A stretch of 64,000 nt of DNA from Cyanodermella asteris (taxonomy: Eukaryota; Ascomycota; Lecanoromycetes; Ostropales; Stictidaceae), in NCBI GenBank assembly GCA_900618795.1, contig UYJD01000003.1, positions 1,605,204 to 1,669,203 on the forward strand, given 5' to 3'. Positions 1 through 8,294 of the stretch are shown in pieces; within the stretch, counting starts at the first letter, position 1; each line of letters opens with the position of its first letter. Position numbers and translations under genes: made by a program. Below the pieces are notes generated by a model. That model searched no databases. It had not been told where the DNA came from and saw only the letters and a program-made list of their open reading frames with translations.

Positions 1-1552
1 TTACATCTGCTTTGCGAAATTTTGTTTGCTCGTGGTAAACGAGGCTGAGATCAGTCAAAGCGCCCAAAGCAAAAATGTGTGTTGCTCCAAAGACCGATTT
101 GAAGTCTTGGTAGGCAGCCAAAAGTTCTTCCTCGGCAGCCTCGTACTTCCTTTGCTTCCGATACACGTTTCCGAGGTTATAGTGTATATCAGACTGTACC
201 CATTGCATTAGCGCAGGCTGACTTCCAGATGTGTTCAACACCCGTCGGTACATTGCTTCAGCTCGTACAAGCTTTTCCCCAAGCTTGTAAGCAATGGCCA
301 AGCCTTGGACTTCACCAAGATTTGTTCTGCGTTTCGTGCCAAGATTGGCCGAGGTGGGTTCTAAAGCCTGCGCCCATGTTGCTGCCGCCATCTCATAGTT
401 CTCCTGTGTATGGTAGATCAATGCCAGTCGGTGCAGGATAGTGATCGTGTACCTGTGATTGAGGCCGAACATCTTCGCGACATCGGCGAGTGCTTGCGAG
501 CACAGTTTCTCAACTTCAACGGATCTTCTGTTTCCATAATGTGCAAGGGCCCGATGAAGCGTCTCTATTGCTGTAGTAACACGTGTGTTGTTGCAGGAAT
601 TAAGCGCCTCAAGAGCGTCTCGGTACAGAAATGCGGCTCTCCGAACGGTCTCTCTGCTTGAATCTTCTTCTCCCAGGTTGAGGAATGTGCGGATGAGTTT
701 GAAAAGAGGCTCTTCAGACGGCACCTCGTTCTCTTTGCCGACGCCGTCCCAGAGTTCCTTCCACTTAGTCTCCAGGCTGTCCAAGTTCTCTGTATCTGGT
801 TGGGTTCCTGGGAAGGACTGCATTGCTTTCTGTGAAGTCTCGGCTTCTTTCTTGATGCCGGCGCAGAGACGACAAAAAGCTTTTGATGAACCATCGCTTC
901 CATAATTGAGGAATATATCGACTTCCAAGACTCCAAGCATTGCATATATCTTGTCTTCCGGTCGTGTAGTCTCTCGTTTAGCCATCCACTCAAGTTTATC
1001 ACCGACGGTGAACCTGCACAGATGCTCGCCTTGCAGAGCTTGATCAGGAATGTTTGTGATGTGTTGTATTTCTTTGCTCAAGGAACGTTTGCTGCCAAGG
1101 TAGCAACCTTCACTAGAGTAGAAGAGAACGTCCTGTGGAGCAAGCAATTCTTGTAACGTCCACCCACGTTTGAACCACCTGCTTGATTTGAGTTGCGCTT
1201 CCCAATTTTCTGTCAACACATCCGAAAGGAAGACATAGCACTTGTTGGACCTCCGGTACCACTGAAACATCGAATTGATAGCCTCCGAAAGTTCCGTGGT
1301 ATCAGCTCGGTTAATGCAGCAGGAATCGATCCAGCAGTACTGGAGTCCATCCTTGAGGGCTTGTCTGAGGCAGAAAAGGATCTTCGTGTAGCCTGATTTA
1401 ACTTTCCAGGTTTTGAGCTTTATGTCCTCCAAGTTGACCTCTTCAGAGACGTTTTGCCAAGTGTGAGAGAGTATTGCATACGAGGGAGGCTGCCCCTGAA
1501 ATGACTCGAGCTTCGGCTCGTTGTCGGTGTCCAGATAAAGTAAGCGAATCAT
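1..1552 (-). CDS. HET-domain protein with TPR repeats (3' end outside window)
   Basis: Heterokaryon-incompatibility (HET) protein; family members trigger growth arrest or cell death after non-self recognition between fungal strains. The frame is open without introns from the ATG at 1552 to the window edge (at least 517 aa, C-terminus missing). HET signatures: AILSHTW (residues 26-32), WIDSCCIN (74-81), GWTLQELLAP (130-139) and PEDKIYAMLGV (198-208). From about residue 290 there are TPR-like helical pairs, for example around AIETLHRAL, LIYHTQENYEMAAATW and NLGNVYRKQRKYEAAEEEL. HET plus C-terminal TPR is a common fungal architecture in which the repeats probably sense the ligand. I chose the start because MIRLLYLDT is the typical N-terminus of this subfamily. 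The family call is secure; the specificity cannot be read from sequence. Confidence 0.9.
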   Translation of the reverse strand, partial: MIRLLYLDTDNEPKLESFQGQPPSYAILSHTWQNVSEEVNLEDIKLKTWKVKSGYTKILFCLRQALKDGLQYCWIDSCCINRADTTELSEAINSMFQWYRRSNKCYVFLSDVLTENWEAQLKSSRWFKRGWTLQELLAPQDVLFYSSEGCYLGSKRSLSKEIQHITNIPDQALQGEHLCRFTVGDKLEWMAKRETTRPEDKIYAMLGVLEVDIFLNYGSDGSSKAFCRLCAGIKKEAETSQKAMQSFPGTQPDTENLDSLETKWKELWDGVGKENEVPSEEPLFKLIRTFLNLGEEDSSRETVRRAAFLYRDALEALNSCNNTRVTTAIETLHRALAHYGNRRSVEVEKLCSQALADVAKMFGLNHRYTITILHRLALIYHTQENYEMAAATWAQALEPTSANLGTKRRTNLGEVQGLAIAYKLGEKLVRAEAMYRRVLNTSGSQPALMQWVQSDIHYNLGNVYRKQRKYEAAEEELLAAYQDFKSVFGATHIFALGALTDLSLVYHEQTKFRKADV

Positions 1553-1884
1553 TCGTAGCCTGTTGAGATCTACAGGAGTAGTACTGTCTGGATATATCGT
1601 GTAACGTGATAGAGAGACGTCAACTGGTAGGGGTAGGTGTCCATCTACTCACCTTGTATGTCCAGACAGCAGACGGGTGGGATGTGATGGGTTCAGCCTT
1701 GCTCACGACCCACGTGACCGTGACGAAACAATCGACTTGCTCTTGCCTACTCACTTGGATGCTCAGCTCTATTCGAGCATATGTTCACTACATGCGAAGC
1801 GAGACTATTCGGAGCCAGCATAGATGCATTCTGTATTCACAAAAAAAGTTTGAATATGAACAATCTTGAATGTGTATCTCTACG
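1553..1884. other. intergenic, HET promoter / tetraspanin 3' side
   Basis: Short region between the 5' end of the HET gene and the 3' end of the tetraspanin gene. It must hold the HET promoter and the tetraspanin 3'UTR. I see no further coding signal. Confidence 0.5.
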
Positions 1885-2901
1885 CTACACCGCAGCTAAT
1901 ATGCTTGTGCGTTCGCCAGCAGCTTGTAGGTCCTGGTCGTCCTGCGACCTTCCGCGTTCGCAAGAAACCTCTCTCGTGCCACGTTGTAAATCAAGCTCGT
2001 TGTTTACAGAATCTTCTTCATCGCGAAAAGTACCGTCGTCGGGATGGTCCTCCAGAAACAGGATAGAATGCCCAGAGGGTACCAGAGCAAACCATCCCAG
2101 AACCTGCAAGAGGTCAGCCATGGTATACCCGAATGACGGTTACCAACCTTCAAGATCAGGCCCACAACGCCTATGATGACGAAACTTGCCAGGACGTCTC
2201 GGGTTATCCTTGTCCATCCTTCCAAACAAGCGTTGCTCTGGTTAAACCTCTTGATGCAGCTATCAGCTCCATGGTGCGCGTCTGGGAATGGCCACGCTCG
2301 ATCATACGAGCTACGAAGGCCGCAACATTGGAGACTGTCTTGAATAGCTTTGACTGGACCCGCTTCTTTCTGCACGAACCACGTCTGCCAAGTCCTTTCA
2401 ACAGTATCTTCGAAATTGCCTTGGTAATATAGGGATATGACAGCTGATAGAAGAGCAGCATCGAACAGAGACAGGATCCAAAGTCCACACATAACTCCTG
2501 TGGCCAAGTATCGACGTCCCAAGTAGCCCATAGAGGCATGGTTGCCTTGAGACTTGAAGGCAAGCACGAATGTGCACAGTTGTAGTATTGGCGACAACAA
2601 TGCAATCATATAGAGCAGCATGTGAATCGGAACCCTGTATCGTCGTGCTGTATATAATTTAACAGATCCTAAGATGGCCATAACAGCAGATGCCTGCCAT
2701 CGTTGGTTAGCTCGATTTCGTTACCGGAATCATATGACTGACTGAAATGAGCGCCATGTGTAGCACCCACACCGCCATCGCAAGTCGAATCTGGACTCGT
2801 ATGACTCGGGTGAGAAGCGCGTTAGGAGATCGAGACTCAGAGAAGGGCAGAGGTATTATGCGGGCGCTCAAGAGGCAGAAAGAAAGGCTGATGCATCGCA
2901 A
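1885..2901 (-). CDS. tetraspanin-like four-TM membrane protein
   Basis: Proposed exons 2901-2743, 2693-2148 and 2103-1885 (about 307 aa). Four hydrophobic segments: about residues 38-63, 77-100, 115-140, and one near FVIIGVVGLILK. A large extracellular loop between TM3 and TM4 carries the tetraspanin CCG motif (residues 176-178) and further cysteines. Tetraspanins organise plasma-membrane microdomains; some fungal ones act in appressorium or cell-wall functions. Intron 1 has donor GTCAGT, branch GCTAAC and acceptor CAG. Intron 2 has branch GCTGAC and acceptor CAG but an ambiguous donor: GTTGGT at 2147 keeps a long frame, whereas GTAACC at 2143 would give a shorter tail. Without splicing the frame would end at 2004. 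The C-terminus is therefore the least certain part. I am fairly sure of the family, not of the subgroup. Confidence 0.72.
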
Positions 2902-3973
2902 AGAATCGAGCCGAAGAGACCTTGGGTGCAGTCTTTAATACTTGGCTTTGGCAGGTTGGCGTGTCCGCCAAATGGAAAAGTGAATACTGCTTAGCGGGTT
3001 GCAAGGCTGGCATGTCTCAAACTGGTGATGCCGGACGCGGCCCATGCGTGGTTCACCTGAGACATAGGAAACGGCCTTGAGATAACAGGCAAGCTGATGA
3101 CAGCGGAATTGTCCGCGGGGAGGCCAACAGCAGCTCGCTCAAGGCGGAAGAGAGCAACGGAGCGCTTGCGTGAATGTCCCAGTTCAGCGCGAGAACATAA
3201 CAAGCCGTACAGCGCTTTACAACGGACGCACTTTCACAGCTGGGAAAACGACCATGACTCCGAGACATGGCACGAAAGGGCATCATTGTTTTTGAGCATC
3301 CATCGCGCTTAAGCCTTGTGGGGCCCATTGCCACGAGTGACCTTGATGGAGAGGGGCTATTGGCTGAGGAGGACCGAATTGCTCTGCGAAGCTTGATGCA
3401 CGAACAGAATTCCGACTTGGTCTGTCGGGCTCGTGACGATTCTCGGTCTCATTGGTCATCGACATGGTGCTGGCCAAGCAGAGCTGCTCATTTGTCCACT
3501 GTATCAGAGCAGGAGGGAAAGGCGAGGGAGTCAGCTCGTCCCGCTTTACTAACACCGACCTGTGCGACGGGAAGTCGTAATGATACAGATTACTTTTCAT
3601 TGTTCTGTTCATCTCACGCCACAGTAGCACTGCATGCTGCCTTCCAGTACTGTGTGTCTCTGCAAAGTGCTTCCTGTCGCTCCAGACCGCAGCCTTCATC
3701 CCTTCAGCGTCTCCTTGGGATGATCAACAGCACGAACAGACAGCGGTTACTGATACTCGTGATATCTTGTCAAAGATTCATTGCGAAATTGATGCGCACA
3801 GGATCACTGGGCGAACACTTCTTGCCAACACTTGGACTTCGCGACTACGACGGCTGTGAGGCCCTTTCAAAATCAAGATGCCAAGCATATCACCATCAGC
3901 TCGAGCAGTATTGAACAGGAGCGATCAAAAAAACTCGTTGCAATTCTGCGCCAGCGGGGAAGAACGACTTCTT
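2902..3973. other. intergenic, no convincing gene
   Basis: About 1.07 kb between the tetraspanin 5' end and the dehydrogenase 3' end. Open frames on both strands lack family motifs and good codon character. It should hold the tetraspanin promoter and the 3'UTR of the dehydrogenase. Confidence 0.5.
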
Positions 3974-4945
3974 TCATTGTTTCTTCGCATAATTCTCCAG
4001 ATCGTTCCTGGATGCCCTGTCTTTCAGCAGATTGACAAGGACCTCATCCCTCTGCTTCTCCAAAGCCTTCGTATCAACCTTTCCCAAACCGCCCTCCACT
4101 TTTGCAATGACCTCTTTCCTCTTTCCCGATGTGATATTCTTCGCTTTCTCGTCCATATCTACTGTCCAGCTAGCAAATGCCTCTCCCAAGTGCTCCTGCA
4201 TCCTCGTGTACCCACCTGGATTTCCCCCAGCCCCAAATATACTCGTCAAATACGCCCCCGTCACCGCCCACCTCGGACCCAACGACTGCGTCATCGCCAT
4301 ATCAATGTCTTCCGGATCACAAACGCCGTTCGCAACCAGACTGAGCGCCTCCCTGACCACGGCGGCTTGAAGGCGGTTGCCAACGAACCCGGGGACCTCC
4401 TTCCGCAAAACGATCGGACGACGCTCAATACTCTCATACACGGCCTTTACCGTCGCGACAACCTCGTCCGAAGTCCCCGAGTGCGGCACAATCTCCACCA
4501 ACGGCATCAAATGCGGCGGATTATACGGGTGGCCCACCAAAACCCGCTCCGGCGCATTCGTACAGTCCGTCACGAAACTGGACGGCACCAGTCCCGACGA
4601 GCTCGAGCATATGGGAACGTGCTTCGGCGCGTCTGCGTCCAGGGTCGCCAACAGCTTCTTTTTGAAATCGAGCCGCTCGGGTGCGTTCTCTTGGACGAAG
4701 TCTACTGTTTGGAGTAGTTCTTTGGTGAGGCTCGCGCCGACGAAGGTGACGTTGTCGAGGGATGCCGAACTGCTTTTGGGGACGGAGGGCCAGATTTCTT
4801 CGAGGTAGGCGAGGAGTTTGGTTTCGGCTTCGGGACCCGGGTCGGCGACGAGGACATTGAGACCGTGGGACAGGAAAAGGGCGGTCCAGCTGCTGCCGAT
4901 TACGCCGGTGCCGACGATACCGACGGTTTTGATATCAGAGGCCAT
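3974..4945 (-). CDS. 3-hydroxyacyl-CoA dehydrogenase-like NAD-dependent enzyme
   Basis: Single exon, 323 aa. The N-terminal Rossmann domain has the NAD-binding motif VGIVGTGVIGSSW (residues 8-20). The C-terminal helical domain of the 3-hydroxyacyl-CoA dehydrogenase superfamily is present, with VGHPYNPPHLMPLVEIVP and the conserved stretch EVPGFVGNRLQAAVVREAL. Length and motifs fit the short monofunctional branch that includes L-gulonate 3-dehydrogenase (lambda-crystallin) and carnitine 3-dehydrogenase, not the mitochondrial beta-oxidation enzyme with an N-terminal targeting peptide. It oxidises a 3-hydroxy acid or 3-hydroxyacyl substrate with NAD+; the substrate cannot be decided here. No mitochondrial presequence is obvious, and the C-terminus AKKQ is not a PTS1. 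Start at the first ATG in good context (CCATGG). Confidence 0.9.
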   Translation of the reverse strand: MASDIKTVGIVGTGVIGSSWTALFLSHGLNVLVADPGPEAETKLLAYLEEIWPSVPKSSSASLDNVTFVGASLTKELLQTVDFVQENAPERLDFKKKLLATLDADAPKHVPICSSSSGLVPSSFVTDCTNAPERVLVGHPYNPPHLMPLVEIVPHSGTSDEVVATVKAVYESIERRPIVLRKEVPGFVGNRLQAAVVREALSLVANGVCDPEDIDMAMTQSLGPRWAVTGAYLTSIFGAGGNPGGYTRMQEHLGEAFASWTVDMDEKAKNITSGKRKEVIAKVEGGLGKVDTKALEKQRDEVLVNLLKDRASRNDLENYAKKQ

Positions 4946-5783
4946 GGTAGATTCGATCGTAAAGAGAAGCTATGCTGTGATATGCGTGTCCGTAAATAAT
5001 GTTACAAGGTAAGGCTGGGACTGCATGAAAATGCTCAAGTAGATATGCACGTTCAATACAAATGTATAGGCGATTGGCACTCGAGCGAAAACACAAGGTA
5101 CACGAGGATTGGGAGCACAGAGACCACAGTAAAGGAGACGAGACCCTGGTCATTCAGTGGGAATGGCTGAGCTATAAGATCTTCGAATTGCTCATGTCTC
5201 GGGCAGGGAACAACGAGGGGTACAGTGAGATCATTCCACCTGTAGAGGGTCCCGAGGTCCCTCGACGCAACGCGCTCAGTGAGCCAGAGACACAGAACCA
5301 GGAGCGGAGGGCCACTGGCAGACGAATACGAATGCAAGGCGATGAACATGAAAAGCAATGTGGGTAGCGTATGTATTGGGATGTTGGTTGGTGCCCCGAT
5401 TGACGTGCGCTGAGCTGATGTCGGCAGCTTGGTGCAGATCCCTTCAGGAACTTCGGGCGTTAGTTTCAAGATAGCGTCGCAGGGTTCATTCTACAGCGAC
5501 TCGAACTGTGAAGAGTGGAGATGCCAGTGTTAGAGGTTAATGACAAGTAGTAGACGGACCGAGCATGATGCAAAAAGCAAATGTATTTCAGAACCGTGCT
5601 ATTATCTTTTTCACATGCATGAGCAGACGGGCTGATTCACAGACTGACAACCGTTCCGCTTGATTGATTGTATGGGTCTTTCTCAAAAAGTCAGCAAATT
5701 ACAAGTGGCCTTCCTTGAACCTACCATTACAGTACTGTTGCAATTTGTCTCACCGGAAGCATGGGGCTGGCACACCCTCACCC
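4946..5783. other. intergenic, no convincing gene
   Basis: About 0.84 kb between two minus-strand genes. A minus-strand frame at 5469-5053 has several hydrophobic stretches but begins at TTG and shows no family feature, so I do not call it. The region should carry the promoter of the dehydrogenase and the 3'UTR of the glycosylase. Confidence 0.5.
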
Positions 5784-7181
5784 TCAGACAGACTTCTTCC
5801 ACGGATTTTCAAACCCTTCAAGCTCCACAATCTTGCCCTTCTGCATCTTTTTAAGAACTTTCCTGTCTACCTCCTTCCTGTCGCCTGTCATCGGATTCCA
5901 ATTGAATCCAAGACGAAGCCATCTCCACTTCAGATATGCCCTCAGCTCCTTATCGCCCGGCAACACCTTGGTCCACTCCTGAGCCAGCTCCTTATTGATT
6001 GCAGATTGCTTGCCTTTCAGACTCTTCTTCTTCAATCCGGTGCGTACTCCTCTCATCTGGTCACGACAGAAGATCCTCCAGCTGTCGAGGGCGTAGGGTC
6101 CGATGCCCGGCAGATGAGCTATCTCGAACGCCTGTCTCGGATCGTTATCGCTGAGCGGCTCCTCCCTCGGCGTGATATCCTTGTGAGCGTCCTTGTACGG
6201 ATAGTTCTTCATTTTCCAGCGTTTGTCCATCTCCGGTGGCATCGCAACCCAAGCCTGAGCCATTTCCACGAGTGATTGCGAGCGTTTGTTGCCCAAACCT
6301 ATATGTACTATATCCAGGCGAAAGTCCTCTGGGTCGGCTGCGGCCAACGCTTCTGGTGTCGGATATCGTTTCAAAATTCCGCGGATCACGGGAATGGCGG
6401 CGGTACCGGCGGTCTTGGTGAGGAAGGAGACAGCGACCAGGACGTGAAATGGGTCGCCTGCCAACTCTTCCTGTATCAGCCCAAAGCGTGAGGCTTTGAG
6501 AGGAGGGAATTCTATTACGGAAGTGCCTGCTTTGCGCTTCGAAGGGCTGGCAAAGTGCTCAGAGATTTTTGGAGTCTGTTTGCGTGGCGAAGATGCTGGT
6601 GGGTCGACAGCTGCGACGAGCGCAATTGGTTCCAGTGATGTGAAGGGGCCGGTGAAGTAGTTAGAAGCGAACCCCGTTGCTCTCCGCAGTTGTGGCGAGT
6701 ATTGTGGTACTGGTGCGGTAGTGGGCTTGGGAACACCTTCTGGAGGCCAGATGGGAGATGTGAACAGATAAGGCATCAGTGCACGAACCTTAGCGATATT
6801 GTCACCCGTTGCTTCAAGGTAGGTCTTGGAGTTTCGCTTCGCCTTCGATCGTGCTGTCGAGAAGGCATCAAGTAGAACAAATCCTGAGTACGGGGTCAAC
6901 AGAGGATATGTCGAAACCAACTTCGATTTGTTCTTCGAGCCCTTTGGTCGACCTACCCGACGACGAGTAAGAGGCTCCTTGGTAGACTGAGGTTGTGGCG
7001 AGATCCATGACTGCTGCGCGTTGTCAACCTCATTATTGGAAATGAGACCGTGTTTGCGCTTCTTTTGTTTGACGGTCGCTGGGCTGCGCGAGGATGTGTC
7101 AGATCCCATCAGCACCTTGATTTGAGCTGAGGGCGACATGCCAAAGTCTTGGAAGGGTGATATGGAGTCGGTGAAGTCCAT
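5784..7181 (-). CDS. MBD4-like HhH-GPD DNA glycosylase with AT-hook-like motif
   Basis: Single exon, 465 aa from the ATG at 7181. The C-terminal half (about 233-440) is a helix-hairpin-helix DNA glycosylase domain: DPFHVLVAVSFLTKT, then the hairpin HLPGIGPYALDSWRIFC, whose Asp (residue 366) aligns with the catalytic Asp of MBD4, then WTKVLPGDKELRAYLKWRW, which matches the MBD4 C-terminal block. Human MBD4 removes T or U from G:T and G:U mismatches that arise by deamination of (5-methyl)cytosine. No methyl-CpG-binding domain is visible. Instead the disordered, basic N-terminus has RRRVGRPKGSKNK (73-85), an AT-hook-like core, and nuclear-localisation-like lysine clusters (KQKKRKH). The role is inferred as nuclear base-excision repair, possibly relevant to RIP or DNA methylation damage. 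A lysine-rich insert (about 379-400) follows the hairpin. Confidence 0.88.
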   Translation of the reverse strand: MDFTDSISPFQDFGMSPSAQIKVLMGSDTSSRSPATVKQKKRKHGLISNNEVDNAQQSWISPQPQSTKEPLTRRRVGRPKGSKNKSKLVSTYPLLTPYSGFVLLDAFSTARSKAKRNSKTYLEATGDNIAKVRALMPYLFTSPIWPPEGVPKPTTAPVPQYSPQLRRATGFASNYFTGPFTSLEPIALVAAVDPPASSPRKQTPKISEHFASPSKRKAGTSVIEFPPLKASRFGLIQEELAGDPFHVLVAVSFLTKTAGTAAIPVIRGILKRYPTPEALAAADPEDFRLDIVHIGLGNKRSQSLVEMAQAWVAMPPEMDKRWKMKNYPYKDAHKDITPREEPLSDNDPRQAFEIAHLPGIGPYALDSWRIFCRDQMRGVRTGLKKKSLKGKQSAINKELAQEWTKVLPGDKELRAYLKWRWLRLGFNWNPMTGDRKEVDRKVLKKMQKGKIVELEGFENPWKKSV

Positions 7182-8294
7182 CACGGCAAGAGCGACGAGG
7201 AATCGCTCCGATTTTGGTCTAGATATGTTGTTGTATCAGGTGCAAATGCGAGAGCAAGCGAAGCATGAGCAAAACAGCGGAGAGTGAGAGGTGTGAATGA
7301 GGTGAAAGGTAAACAAGGAGTGGGAGTTGACTTGCTGCTGACAAGGTGACTTTCGTCTTTGCGCTAGACAACTTCACAGAAGTACAGACGCCTGAGTAGG
7401 TATCCGGAGGATGAGCTGAGCACTTCTAAGTGTGTTGACAGGTCCGGCGCTGGCATGCTGCTATCAAGTTTGCTAGAGGCGCGTCTCTTTATTGCGGCAG
7501 GTGAGCGCCAGGCGTAGTCCCGAGCAGTTTCAGAGGTATCGTTTTTGATTACCTACAGAGTTGCAGAGATTGAGCACACATAAGATGATCATGTCTTTTT
7601 CATGAGCCTCCTGGAGAGATGATGCAGACAATCAGTGCAAGAGACCAAAAGCGAGGATGCTGCAAGTGTCTTAACACAGTAACTGGTTGAGGCCACTACG
7701 GCTCCCAGCCACCGCTCAAGAGACGACGGCTTCTGACGTTTCAAACCGACTTGGGCAGAGATCAGCGTCAGTGAAATTGTCGGCTCGAGTGCTTTTTTCT
7801 TGTACGCATTCTTTCCCACAAACCTAGCGCATCAGGTAGTCGCGGTTGAGGAACAGAATTGGCGGGATATCTCGACGGCGGTGGTTTTCGGATGCAGCGC
7901 GGCCCAATCACGACCATCGGCGCCCGCGCATTTCAATCCCGCAAGCCATCAGCTCAGTCGGCCACACGACGAGCACACAATAGCCGCCAGGATCTGAAAT
8001 CCATTGCTGTGTGCCTCAGCAGACCATCCAGCTGGACTGCGAATCTACTGGACGTACAGACTCACCACGCCTGGTGCTGGTCACCAGTCGCCATCGACTC
8101 AGCCTCCGCAGCTCTACGCCGTCCCTCGCTCGAGTCCACCCACGCCCTCAGGCTCCACCAACCCACATCGAACATTCCTGTGTCACAGCGCGTCTCATTA
8201 GCTTGGGCACCGATTCAGTGTCCGCCCAAAGTCAGATGCAGCGCTAGCTACCGCCTGCAAGTCTCCGTACCGTCGATTCTTTCCCTTTTTCACA
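7182..8294. other. divergent promoter region
   Basis: About 1.1 kb between the divergently transcribed glycosylase and the 883-aa protein gene. No supported coding sequence. The last few hundred bases are pyrimidine-rich and probably form the 5'UTR and promoter of the plus-strand gene. Confidence 0.5.

Noticed and set aside
3267-3914. 215-codon plus-strand frame in the gap after the tetraspanin
   Set aside because: Ser/Cys/Arg-rich without domains, leader or codon bias; overlaps an equally featureless antisense frame.
5053-5469. Minus-strand frame with several hydrophobic stretches
   Set aside because: Begins at TTG, no ATG in a sensible place, no family feature; hydrophobicity alone is not enough.
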